This document shows positions 16,329 to 24,933 of a DNA stretch of 64,000 nt, in pieces. The position numbers and the translations under genes were made by a program. The stretch covers positions 70,707 through 134,706 of the forward strand of contig JAAXJB010000096.1 of assembly GCA_012270065.1 (NCBI GenBank), read 5' to 3'. The notes under the pieces were generated by a model that worked only from the letters and a program-made list of their open reading frames with translations, was not told the origin of the DNA and searched no databases. This DNA comes from Rubripirellula sp. (GTDB lineage Bacteria; Planctomycetota; Planctomycetia; Pirellulales; Pirellulaceae). The first letter of the stretch is position 1. Each line of letters opens with the position of its first letter.

Positions 16329-18125
16329 TCAGTCTTGATCGCGGTCGTCCGGGATGATTGCTTGAGCACCCCTGTCGCCAACCTGGAAAAAACCGAGCTG
16401 TTGACCATCGGTATCTGCAATCATCCAGACGGCACCAGGACGGGTGCTTTGCCGTTTCGGGGTATTGGTCGACAAGAGGCCGTAGCTGGTCTTTTTTCCT
16501 GACGGGCTGATCCAGAAAAGCTCAACGTCGGCACCACGCTGATTGATAAAGAAACACTCAAATGGCTGACCATCCGGTCTGGAGGGTGGTGCGGGTTGCG
16601 CCCCGCCTGCATGCCACTTGAGTCGTGGCATTGCTTTGATACTGATGGGGACATACTTCTGAAAACTTGCCGGAGCTCTTGACCGGAAGTACTGCAGAGT
16701 GGCGTCGTGGTTTGGGTCTTTCGCAAGGTTATTCCATTCATGGGGATCCGAACTGATTTGATAGAGTTCTTCACCGCCGTCTTTGTAGTGAATGTATCGC
16801 CAGTCCTGATCACTGATGCTGTACTCTTCCGGGCGATTCAGGAAGGTCGTTGATACGTGTTGCCACTCTGATTGTGGGTCGTTCAACAGGGAAACGAGAC
16901 TTGGGGCAGAAGCCTGTTGCGGGGTGGGGATGCCAGCCAGTTCCGTCAGTGTCGGAAACAGGCTCAGCAGATTCACGGGCTGATCGCATTGAATCGCCGG
17001 CTCGGTTCCGGCGGGCATGCCAGGTGCGCCCTTGGGAACTCGTACGATCAAGGGAACCCTTGTGCAGACTCTCCATCCCGTAAATTTTTGCCAATGCTGC
17101 TTTTCACCGAGATGCCAGCCATGATCACTCCAAAGCACCACGATCGTATCGTTTGCGTTGGGCCCGGATTCCAGAGAATCGATTACCCGACCAACCATCG
17201 CATCTGCAAATGCGATGGACGCAAGGTATCCCTGGATTGCTTTTTTCCATTGTCCCTGTGCCTGGATATGTTCAAAGTACCGGTTAGGGCCACGCCTGCG
17301 ACCGGCGGTTGGCAGGTCGTCGAGATCATCGGAACGATAACCCGGCGGGATTTGAATCTGTTCCAGAGGGAATTTCTTATAGTACGCGCGTGGGACGAAC
17401 CAAGGTTCATGGGGACGATAGATTCCGCAAGCGAGGAAGAAAGGCTGCGCGTGCTGTTTCTGCAGCTGTTTCGATACCCATTCTGACACCAGCCAGTCTC
17501 CACCGTACTCCTCATCCGTTGCATCCAAGGCGGCCCAGTCGGTTTCCACGTACTGCCAAGGGCCACCACGAGGCAGGTTGACGGGACGCTGCGGGGGTTG
17601 GAGGGTCGGTGGAAACGGATTCTCGCTTTCCTTGTTCGGGTAGTACTCATCCCACGAATCCGCATCAATGAAGTAGTGCAGCATTTTTCCGGACCCCGAG
17701 GAATGATAACCATTCCGTGAAAAGTGCTTGGGAATCAATTCGGCGTTCGGGAGGACTTCCCGCATTTTTTGTCGATTGTCGTACAGACCGGACTTGTTTG
17801 GAGCGATACCCGTCATGATCGCAGTCCGGGATGGGTTGCAAGCCGGTGCAGGGCAGTGTGCGTTGGTGAACAGCACACCGCTCGCTGCAAGACGATCAAT
17901 GTTGGGAGTCAGTGTTTGGGGGTGTCCCTTCAGGCAACCGATCCAGTCGTTGAGGTCATCGACCGCAATGAAAAGTATGTTTGGTTTCGAAACACCAGCA
18001 GAAGTCTTGTCAGGGGTTTGGTCGCGATCATCGACGGCAACCGCAGAGGATGTGAGTATGAGCGTGATGAGAATTGACAAGCTGCTAATGAGATGCAGTT
18101 GATTCACGGGCCTTACTGGGTGCAT
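16329..18125 (-). CDS. Secreted sulfatase (iduronate-2-sulfatase type) with C-terminal VHL-beta-like domain
   Basis: Encodes 598 residues from the ATG at 18125, followed by a signal sequence (about 10-31). The sulfatase core starts at KPNILFIAVDDLNDW, the variant seen in iduronate-2-sulfatase relatives. ACNPSRTAIMTG gives the formylglycine Cys at 96, and VLWSDHGWHLGEK is the second metal block. Residues about 520-585 form a separate beta domain. Its spacing resembles the von Hippel-Lindau beta domain: FFINQ, VELFWISPSGK, Y-G-L-L, then a W-M-I strand. VHL-beta domains in bacteria are thought to bind ligands or hydroxylated proline; that role here is inference. The domain may anchor the enzyme on a glycoprotein. 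Confidence 0.9.
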   Translation of the reverse strand: MHPVRPVNQLHLISSLSILITLILTSSAVAVDDRDQTPDKTSAGVSKPNILFIAVDDLNDWIGCLKGHPQTLTPNIDRLAASGVLFTNAHCPAPACNPSRTAIMTGIAPNKSGLYDNRQKMREVLPNAELIPKHFSRNGYHSSGSGKMLHYFIDADSWDEYYPNKESENPFPPTLQPPQRPVNLPRGGPWQYVETDWAALDATDEEYGGDWLVSEWVSKQLQKQHAQPFFLACGIYRPHEPWFVPRAYYKKFPLEQIQIPPGYRSDDLDDLPTAGRRRGPNRYFEHIQAQGQWKKAIQGYLASIAFADAMVGRVIDSLESGPNANDTIVVLWSDHGWHLGEKQHWQKFTGWRVCTRVPLIVRVPKGAPGMPAGTEPAIQCDQPVNLLSLFPTLTELAGIPTPQQASAPSLVSLLNDPQSEWQHVSTTFLNRPEEYSISDQDWRYIHYKDGGEELYQISSDPHEWNNLAKDPNHDATLQYFRSRAPASFQKYVPISIKAMPRLKWHAGGAQPAPPSRPDGQPFECFFINQRGADVELFWISPSGKKTSYGLLSTNTPKRQSTRPGAVWMIADTDGQQLGFFQVGDRGAQAIIPDDRDQD

Positions 18126-18165
18126 GGGGTTTCTTCGTGTGATTGCATGAATGCCAAGCGTGAAT

Positions 18166-18204
18166 CTCATGAATCCGGGCTGGATGAACGTATGAATTCA
18201 TGAG
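18166..18204. repeat. 9-bp inverted repeat between two sulfatase genes
   Basis: ctcatgaat (18166-18174) and attcatgag (18196-18204) are perfect inverted copies separated by 21 bases, in the 105-base gap between two minus-strand sulfatases. The symmetry suits an operator or RNA hairpin. There is no T-run, so a terminator is less likely. Confidence 0.5.
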
Positions 18205-18230
18205 CCGGGGTGGTTTGCAGACGAGAATGT

Positions 18231-21200
18231 CTAGTTCTTGTAGGGCTTTTCACGGTCGTTGCCCTGTTTTTTGATGTCATCGCGTATCTTCTGTTTTGTC
18301 TTGCTCAGGCGTGCTGGCCACTGGAAAGTTGGCGCCTTGTCAGGCTCATAACCCTTCAAGTGTCCAGTCAACCTCTGCTGTGGTTTTGTGTACACAAGTT
18401 CGGTTGTGCCAAAAACTTCTTTGCAGATGCTGGCAAGTCCAGGGTCGTACTCCATCAGTTCTTTCCGTGTGTCGACATGGTTGTGGTCATGATCAGGTGG
18501 CCGGTTGTTGTTGAACCAGGATTGAACCCCTTCTGCAAAATATTCGGCGTGGTTTGTCGAGGCGTACTTGGATTGCCACAGATTGTTCTTCATGGCTTCG
18601 TCGTAACACTTGCGAAGACGGTCATCAAATGTGGGATCGAGGTTGACCAGGCCACGCAGGTGAATGTTGTGGGCAAACTCGTGAATCAGGATGTTCTCGG
18701 TTGAATAGGGATCACCTGGAAAAGCGAGTACGTTTTCTTCTGCACATGAGCAGACCGCGTCTTGCCGTGACCCGCCCAGGCCTCGTGCTCGTGCATCCCA
18801 GAAATCCTTGGGCTTCAGGTGTCTGTATTCGGGAATGTCGGAGGTGAACTCCTTGTGCCCCATCACAATCATCCGCGATCCGCTGTCGATCATCGCCTGT
18901 CGAATGTCGGGGCGTTTCTTCAGCATCATGTCAACAAGAAAAGCTGCTTCCTTGAGGGCGTAATCATTCACTGCACCTGAGGAAACAATGGGATAGCCCG
19001 ATGCTTGAATGTACTTTTTGTAAAACGGGTCCAGTTTTAATGACTCCGGTATCGCTGTTACCTCGTAATCGGTGACGGTATGATCGTCCGGAGCAGACAG
19101 AGTGACTGCATCGCGGGGATGATTTGCAGCCTTGACAACGGGCAACCTGGGTGGGGGATTCCATAAGCGTTCGAGAACTTTTTCCATTCGGGGGTCATGT
19201 TGATGAAGTTCAGCACGTACGAACGGATAGAAATCATTTGTGCCAAAAAATGCCTCGGTTGTTTCGGCAAAGTATTCCCGTGAATTGTTCATGCCGTAAG
19301 CACGCTCAAGCCTTCCATTGCCACGCAGGATGGAGTCGTAATTGCCGCTGGCTTTTGCCTGTTCATAGGCCTGATTGATTTCAGGATGTCCAAAACCGAG
19401 AAACTGGTGATGGTATGCGTGCGCCAGTTCATGCAGCATCAGCATTGGCATGCGTTTGTACTCTCTGGCGAAAATGTCGATGTTGGTAAGTTCTACACAC
19501 TCAACCAATTCTGGATTGCGACCCTGTTTGATCAGCCAGTCCGAGCCGGGGTGGTATTCCGCAGTGGGGCGTACGCCCTTGTAAGCTGGCGAAAGCCAGA
19601 TGGGAACATCCCGCACGACAGCGAGCGATGTTTCAGGCAGAATGTAGGTCAGATGCCGCAACTGCTGCTTGATCAGCTTGATGGCGGTAGCGGTTTTTTC
19701 CGGTTGTGTTTTCTGCAATTCGTGACTGATACGTACAGGCCATCCGATGAGGTTCTGATTGCGGTAGCCCTTGATGCGTGCGCGAGGATCGTTGGTGCGA
19801 ATGAGTTCGGCTTTCAGTTGTCGACGCAGCCGATTCTTGATGGAGGCGTATTTCCTTGAGTCAGCAAGATTGTTGAGTTGCTGAGGATCGTGCCGAAGGT
19901 CATAAAGTTCCTCGGCCGGTTTTGCGTTGAAGGCAAGATCGGTCCAGCGACGGACCTTGTCGCCGTTGAGGCGAAGGTACTGTTTTGTGGGGGATGGGTC
20001 GATGTTGTATGAGAATGCGCCGGGGTCAGTTGGCCAAGGTTTTACGGCGAAGTCGTATTCCGGGTTCCTGCCTTCCACGACTCCTGTTTTCCACTCTGCC
20101 GGAACCAAATTGGAGATGTAGAGGAATTCGGAATTTCGCAGTGACCGTGACGGAGTCGGGTAAACATGCTTTTCCAGCCCACTGACGACGAATGTGCGAT
20201 TCGCATCGATCTGACCATTCCGTTCCGACCTGATTTGTGGCATCAGGCTTTGCCCAGTCATCTGGGGTGCGGCTCTGAGGCCTCCTGCTTCCAGAAAGGT
20301 AGGCGCGAGGTCACACAGTGACACGAAGTCATTGACGACATGGGGTTTGGCCGTCTTTGCTCCCCAACGTATTGCCAATGGCACTCGCGTACCCGTGTCG
20401 TAAAGCGTCGCCTTGCAACGCGGAAAAGGCATTCCATTGTCACTGGTCACCACGATGATGGTCTCTTCAAGCTCGTCAATGGCTTCGAGTCGGGTGATGA
20501 TTTCTCCCAGTTCCGAGTCAAATCGCTGCACTTCTGCCAGGTAGTCGGCGAGGTCATTGCGTACAACGGAGTTGTCAGGCAGGCATTGCGGAACTTCGAT
20601 CTGGTCGGGATCGATTCCTGATTTCAGTCCCATGCCCATTTCGTAGGGACGATGGGGATCCTGGCCACCATACCAGAAGCAGAATGCCTGTCCCGGACGA
20701 CGGGCATTCAGGAATTGATCAAACGACTTGTATTGATCACCAAATGAATCCCGGTTTCGAAATTCATGTTTGCTTGGCCAGACCCCTTTGCCATATCGAC
20801 CTATCAGGTATCCGGATTCCTGAAGCATCTCTGTGTACACGGGAAAAGATTCTCTCAGTGAACCGCCAAGACTGTCACCCTCGCGTAATCTCCAGTGGTA
20901 TTGTCCTGTCAAAATGCTGAGTCGGCTTGGCGTGCAGGATGGCGCCGAAACAAAAGCGTTTTTGAACAATGTGCCTTCGTTCGCGATGCGATCAAAATGA
21001 GGTGTTGCGACCGCCTTGGCACCCAGAACACTTGCATGAGGCCATGACCAGTCATCAGCAATGACGACCACGATGTTTGGGCGAGAATCTGTCGCAGGTC
21101 CACCTGTTTCTGTTGTGACTGATTCTTTGGCCGGGGCCAGATCAGGAGATAAGCATGGGCCGATGACGCATGTCATCAGGCACAGCCTCGTCAGAACCCA

Positions 21201-21296
21201 CGGAATCGGGCTGAAGGTTTGAGCCTTGGTGCCTGCAATGCGTTTGCGTTGCAGTTGTGTAAATTGCATCATGGAAGATTCGTTCATAAGGGGCAT
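18231..21296 (-). CDS. Sulfatase fused to two zincin metalloprotease-like domains
   Basis: Encodes 1021 residues, about twice a normal sulfatase. The N-terminal 70 residues contain a hydrophobic export segment (WVLTRLCLMTCVIG). Domain 1 (about 72-545) is a sulfatase: RPNIVVVIADDWSW, SCTPSRLSILTG with the formylglycine Cys at 121, and VVTSDNGMPFPR. Domain 2 carries HELAHAYHH (622) and a second block REYFAETTEAFF (E about 674). Domain 3 repeats the pattern with HEFAHNIH (872) and AEYFAEGVQSWF (about 918). The HExxH plus E-Y/F-F-A-E arrangement resembles the zinc sites of anthrax lethal-factor-type (M34/ATLF-like) peptidases. All predicted zinc ligands are intact in both copies. The reading frame is continuous. 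Coupled desulfation and proteolysis of sulfated glycoproteins is my inference. The exact start (21296 or a nearby internal ATG) is uncertain. Confidence 0.88.
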   Translation of the reverse strand: MPLMNESSMMQFTQLQRKRIAGTKAQTFSPIPWVLTRLCLMTCVIGPCLSPDLAPAKESVTTETGGPATDSRPNIVVVIADDWSWPHASVLGAKAVATPHFDRIANEGTLFKNAFVSAPSCTPSRLSILTGQYHWRLREGDSLGGSLRESFPVYTEMLQESGYLIGRYGKGVWPSKHEFRNRDSFGDQYKSFDQFLNARRPGQAFCFWYGGQDPHRPYEMGMGLKSGIDPDQIEVPQCLPDNSVVRNDLADYLAEVQRFDSELGEIITRLEAIDELEETIIVVTSDNGMPFPRCKATLYDTGTRVPLAIRWGAKTAKPHVVNDFVSLCDLAPTFLEAGGLRAAPQMTGQSLMPQIRSERNGQIDANRTFVVSGLEKHVYPTPSRSLRNSEFLYISNLVPAEWKTGVVEGRNPEYDFAVKPWPTDPGAFSYNIDPSPTKQYLRLNGDKVRRWTDLAFNAKPAEELYDLRHDPQQLNNLADSRKYASIKNRLRRQLKAELIRTNDPRARIKGYRNQNLIGWPVRISHELQKTQPEKTATAIKLIKQQLRHLTYILPETSLAVVRDVPIWLSPAYKGVRPTAEYHPGSDWLIKQGRNPELVECVELTNIDIFAREYKRMPMLMLHELAHAYHHQFLGFGHPEINQAYEQAKASGNYDSILRGNGRLERAYGMNNSREYFAETTEAFFGTNDFYPFVRAELHQHDPRMEKVLERLWNPPPRLPVVKAANHPRDAVTLSAPDDHTVTDYEVTAIPESLKLDPFYKKYIQASGYPIVSSGAVNDYALKEAAFLVDMMLKKRPDIRQAMIDSGSRMIVMGHKEFTSDIPEYRHLKPKDFWDARARGLGGSRQDAVCSCAEENVLAFPGDPYSTENILIHEFAHNIHLRGLVNLDPTFDDRLRKCYDEAMKNNLWQSKYASTNHAEYFAEGVQSWFNNNRPPDHDHNHVDTRKELMEYDPGLASICKEVFGTTELVYTKPQQRLTGHLKGYEPDKAPTFQWPARLSKTKQKIRDDIKKQGNDREKPYKN

Positions 21297-21338
21297 CACG
21301 GTGGGTGACGTTCGGGGAACGGCTGTGTTGCGAGCTTC

Positions 21339-23258
21339 TCACTTTTTTTGTGAATTCTCGGCACGCTTCTTTTGATTTTTCGATCTTTTCTGCTTGGGCG
21401 GGTACGGAACCCCGTTGATATAATTCAAGCGGTCATCAACGTCTGCACCGTTGCTGACGGGCTGGAAGTCAGATCGCTTGACAGGATACCTGTCATTGAA
21501 AAAGTCCTTGAACCAGACCACCGAATTCAGAGCCTCGGTTGCCTCCACGGAGTTCTTTGTGGTGTTCACAACCTCGGTCAGTGTCGTCTGGGGATTGATG
21601 GCTCCGATTCTTCCGAGGAATTCTGCGGCCCTGACGCGGACAATCAGGGATGGATCATTCAGAAGCCGTTTCGCATCTTCTGTCATTTCGGAAGCGTCTT
21701 CGCCGAAGGCTGTGCAAACCATCGAGCCCCAGTAACGCCTCATCGGATCTTCTGAATTCAAAGCTGCCAGGATTCCCGGTCGGGCTTTTTTGAAAGGCAA
21801 CAGGGCAAGATCTGCGATATCCACCAGAGCGGCGATTTCAGATTTGTGGTTCTGTCCGAAAGCGACGGGATTGCTCATCGCATGTTCTGCCAGATAACTT
21901 TCCGGATAGAAGCTCAGGTCTGGCATCTCCTTCACGATTTCCTGAAGCCTTTGCCGCAGGTCAGCCAGAACCGCGGCATGTTCCGGTTTTCCGGCGAGAT
22001 TGTTGACCTGATGTGGATCTGCATCGCAGTCAAAAAGCATTTCGTTTGGTTTGGGATCGAAAAACTGCTTTGCAGCACCCGATAGTTTTCCGGCATGGTA
22101 CATCTCACGCCATTGGGCGAACGCAAGATTCTTGTAACGGTAGTTGTTGTTCAGCCCGTCGGGCAGGTAAGGCTGGTAGTTGCGCACGTACTGGTACTTG
22201 CCCTTTCGAATTGAACGAATGAAATCGTATTTTTCATCGAAACGATCTGCGTATCCGAATGCTTCATCGCGGGCATTGATTGTCGCTGTTGAAACAGCTT
22301 TACCGAGGAATGGCTTGCCATCGACTTGAGGTGGGACCTTGATGCCGGCAAGATGGAGCACGGTTGGTCCAAAATCTATGAAGCTGACAAAGCCGTTCAG
22401 GCGTGTGCCGTCGGCACTGGGAACGAGGTGCCGGAAATTCTCTGGAACACGGACGACCAGGGGAACGTGCAAACCTGACTCGTAGATATACCCTTTGCTT
22501 CGTGGGAGCACGCCGCCATGGTCACCGAAGTAGAAAACGAATGTGTCTTCCAGGACTCCATCCTGCCGTAATTGTTCGATGGTTCTTCCCACGATCGCGT
22601 CGATATCGAGCATGCGATCAAGGTAGCGAGCATGTGTGTAACGAAACAATGGTGTATCGGGGTGATAGTCAGCCAATTGGATGCTGTCAGGATCCGTTTT
22701 GGTTCTTTCGCTCTCGAATACCCCGCGATTGAAGTGCAAGCTTCCTTCATGGGACTGTGCGTGCGATTGCATGTGGAAGAATGGTTGATCCTTCCTGGGC
22801 CGGTTTCGCCATGAAGCAGTGCGTGATGAGGCATCCCAAACACCCTGTCCTTCGACCGCGTTGTAATCCTTCTTGCTGTTGTTGGTGGTGAAGTATCCAG
22901 CATCCCGGAGATAGGCAGGAAACATCTTCAGGCCTTTTGGCATTGGAGCCAGGGCATAACGGCGATGAAACTGTGTTCCGATTCTCGGACCATAGCATGC
23001 GGTGGCGAGCGTGGTGCGGGCTACGGAACAGACAGGTGCATTCGAAAATGCGTTGTTGAAGGTCAGCCCGTGTGCTGCCAGAGATTCGATGTGAGGGGTC
23101 TTTGCACCACCGTCGAAGAAATGGTTGAGGTAGTGGATCGAGTTGTCTTCAGAAACAATCCAGACGACATTGGGGCGATCCGCTGCCGCAGTCGTGGCAG
23201 CAGGAGCAAGTGTAAACGCGGTCAGGGCAAGGAGTGCGACCAGAGCTCTTTGAGGCAT
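21339..23258 (-). CDS. Sulfatase-like hydrolase with non-canonical CSVAR motif
   Basis: Encodes 639 residues from the ATG at 23258, which is followed by a signal peptide (MPQRALVALLALTAFTLAPA). The sulfatase fold is clear: DRPNVVWIVSEDNS, YFGDHGGVLPRSKG, and a C-terminal DCDADPHQVNNLA block. The active-site motif reads CSVAR (77-81) and not C-x-P/A-S-R: Pro/Ala becomes Val and Ser becomes Ala, while Cys and Arg remain. I checked the codons tgt-tcc-gta-gcc-cgc on the minus strand, so it is not a frame error. A HEAT-like segment (about 505-590) follows, and a very basic tail (KQKRSKNQKKRAENSQKK) ends the protein. It lies 43 bases upstream of the fusion sulfatase in the same direction, so co-transcription is likely. 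Confidence 0.88.
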   Translation of the reverse strand: MPQRALVALLALTAFTLAPAATTAAADRPNVVWIVSEDNSIHYLNHFFDGGAKTPHIESLAAHGLTFNNAFSNAPVCSVARTTLATACYGPRIGTQFHRRYALAPMPKGLKMFPAYLRDAGYFTTNNSKKDYNAVEGQGVWDASSRTASWRNRPRKDQPFFHMQSHAQSHEGSLHFNRGVFESERTKTDPDSIQLADYHPDTPLFRYTHARYLDRMLDIDAIVGRTIEQLRQDGVLEDTFVFYFGDHGGVLPRSKGYIYESGLHVPLVVRVPENFRHLVPSADGTRLNGFVSFIDFGPTVLHLAGIKVPPQVDGKPFLGKAVSTATINARDEAFGYADRFDEKYDFIRSIRKGKYQYVRNYQPYLPDGLNNNYRYKNLAFAQWREMYHAGKLSGAAKQFFDPKPNEMLFDCDADPHQVNNLAGKPEHAAVLADLRQRLQEIVKEMPDLSFYPESYLAEHAMSNPVAFGQNHKSEIAALVDIADLALLPFKKARPGILAALNSEDPMRRYWGSMVCTAFGEDASEMTEDAKRLLNDPSLIVRVRAAEFLGRIGAINPQTTLTEVVNTTKNSVEATEALNSVVWFKDFFNDRYPVKRSDFQPVSNGADVDDRLNYINGVPYPPKQKRSKNQKKRAENSQKK

Positions 23259-23603
23259 TGTGAATTCTTTTTCGGGCGGCATATGGCAATTGGAAGAAAC
23301 GGGAGACAGATCCATTACATCCTCGATCTGTGATCATACATGGTGGCATCATTCATGTTGGCGTAAGTTGGCCCGACCGCTTCGCAAGTCAGCTTCTCAC
23401 GGCAAATGGGTTCATGAATGAGATGGTAGTCACTGCAAGAAAAACGCGGTCGAGAAAGGGCTCAACCGCGATTCAGAGGTTTCCGTTGTGAGCGAGTCGT
23501 TGTTCGGCTTTCCAGCCGGCGCTGTCTTTCCGCAAAGGTGCATGAACACGTGATTACCGCGGTATGACAGCTTCTGGCTGTGACAGCGAGTCGCTCGATG
23601 TCA
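23259..23603. other. Intergenic region upstream of the CSVAR sulfatase
   Basis: About 345 bases between two minus-strand genes. Apart from the terminator hairpin near 23437-23470, I see no coding gene, repeat array or RNA. The promoter for the CSVAR sulfatase and the fusion sulfatase should lie between 23260 and 23436. Confidence 0.4.
23437..23470 (-). terminator. Rho-independent terminator of the propeller-like gene
   Basis: On the minus strand the sequence reads cgcggttgag, a six-base loop, then ctcgaccgcg, a stem of about 10 bp with one mismatch. A tttttctt run follows directly. It lies 134 bases past the stop of the gene ending at 23604, so it likely ends that transcript and separates it from the sulfatase genes. 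Confidence 0.7.
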
Positions 23604-24707
23604 TCAGGGCAGGTCGATGGATTTCAGGCTCATTGATCCGGTTTCCGGCTGGATCACGACCAGTGCATGTGCATCGTCGAGTTTGTCCAGTTGGACTACA
23701 CCAGTCAATTCATCAATCGTTTCATAGCTTTGTCCAGCCACGCCACCGTTGGAAACACGCTCGGTCAGTGGCTTGGCATTTTCCATGTTGTCCGTGCTGA
23801 TTTTCATGACACCCCTGGCACTGTTGGCCATGAGCACAAAAGCTTTTCCATGCTGGTTGTACACGATCATGTCCAGCGGCCGGTTTCGATTGCCCAGCTC
23901 TGCGATTGTGGTGCCCTGAACCATGTCTTCACTTGCCAGTTTCTTGATTGGAATTTTGACCAATGGCGTGCAGGTGTATCCAGCGAGCAGGCTGGGCTCG
24001 CCTCCAATGTTGAAAGGAACAAATGTCTGGATCGGTGCATAATCTTCCGATCGACCGTGTGCTGCATGAAAAATCTCGACGCGAAAACCATTGGCGGCTT
24101 TCGTGAATGGAAAGTCAAATTCACGGACAGAGCTGGGGGCGTCACCAGTGGCTAGTCCCGCAACCAGAATCCGACCTGCGGTGTAGGCCAGGTCGGTGAT
24201 TGAGTTCGAACGTGGATTGCTCTTGCGACGACCACGTTGAACCACCTTGTCCTCGGGGGCATTGGGAAGGCTCACCGACGCGTTGGCAATTTTATCGAGA
24301 TTCAGGGGGGCGACAGTGCCATCGGGAGTGACTCGAACGATTCCTGATTTCGCACCCGATGTGATGGACAGGAATGCGTTGCCCGTTTCAGGATTGACCG
24401 CCAGGTCGACTACATTGATTCCATCGCTATCCAGGGCAGAGGAAATCTTGCCGTTCAGGTTTGATACATCAAAGGAGTTGCCCTTGCCTTTTTCATCTTC
24501 GGTATTGACCGCGTAGACTTTGGCGGCTTTCGGGTCGCCAATGAACAGGATGCCGGACGGTCCGAATGCGAGCGGTCCACCTGATTGCAGTTCTACTGGT
24601 CCACGTTTGAGACCGTAAAGCTCCGCGGCATGAACTCCAGCAGATTGACTGCTCAAAAGGCAGACGGACAGAAGGGTCAGTGTGAAGAACTTCAACGGTC
24701 GACGCAT
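23604..24707 (-). CDS. Secreted beta-propeller-like protein of unknown function
   Basis: Encodes 367 residues. The ATG at 24707 is preceded by an aaggaa ribosome site at good spacing and followed by a signal peptide (about 1-28, ending SAGVHAAE). Repeated short strands with G-P-L-A-F-G-P-S-G, VVDLAVNPETG, ITDLAYTAGR and PLDMIVYNQHGKAF resemble blades of NHL/SMP-30-like propellers. No catalytic motif or haem site is visible. A basic linker (RGRRKSNPRSN) interrupts the middle. It probably acts outside the cytoplasm as a binding or scaffold protein; function unknown. It has its own downstream terminator. Confidence 0.75.
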   Translation of the reverse strand: MRRPLKFFTLTLLSVCLLSSQSAGVHAAELYGLKRGPVELQSGGPLAFGPSGILFIGDPKAAKVYAVNTEDEKGKGNSFDVSNLNGKISSALDSDGINVVDLAVNPETGNAFLSITSGAKSGIVRVTPDGTVAPLNLDKIANASVSLPNAPEDKVVQRGRRKSNPRSNSITDLAYTAGRILVAGLATGDAPSSVREFDFPFTKAANGFRVEIFHAAHGRSEDYAPIQTFVPFNIGGEPSLLAGYTCTPLVKIPIKKLASEDMVQGTTIAELGNRNRPLDMIVYNQHGKAFVLMANSARGVMKISTDNMENAKPLTERVSNGGVAGQSYETIDELTGVVQLDKLDDAHALVVIQPETGSMSLKSIDLP

Positions 24708-24734
24708 GGGATTGTTCCTTGCAGTGGAAGATTG

Positions 24735-24769
24735 CAGTGGCAGCACAGTGGGCAGAACAGTGGGCAGCA
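24735..24769. repeat. 12-bp tandem repeat upstream of the propeller-like gene
   Basis: Three adjacent units: cagtggcagca, cagtgggcagaa and cagtgggcagca. They lie 28 bases or more upstream of the start codon at 24707 (minus strand), so they are probably in the 5' leader or promoter. Confidence 0.7.
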
Positions 24770-24933
24770 CTGCGTGGGAGGATCGACAGTCTCACGGATG
24801 CTTCTCGATGGCACCATGCTGTCTGATCGTTGACCCCCATAGTGTATGGTTTTTTTTCCGTGCCGCAATTTAGCCACTGCCGCTTATGGGCGGGTCGTGC
24901 ACAATGCTCGCCAAAAGAGGCAGATGAGAGGAC

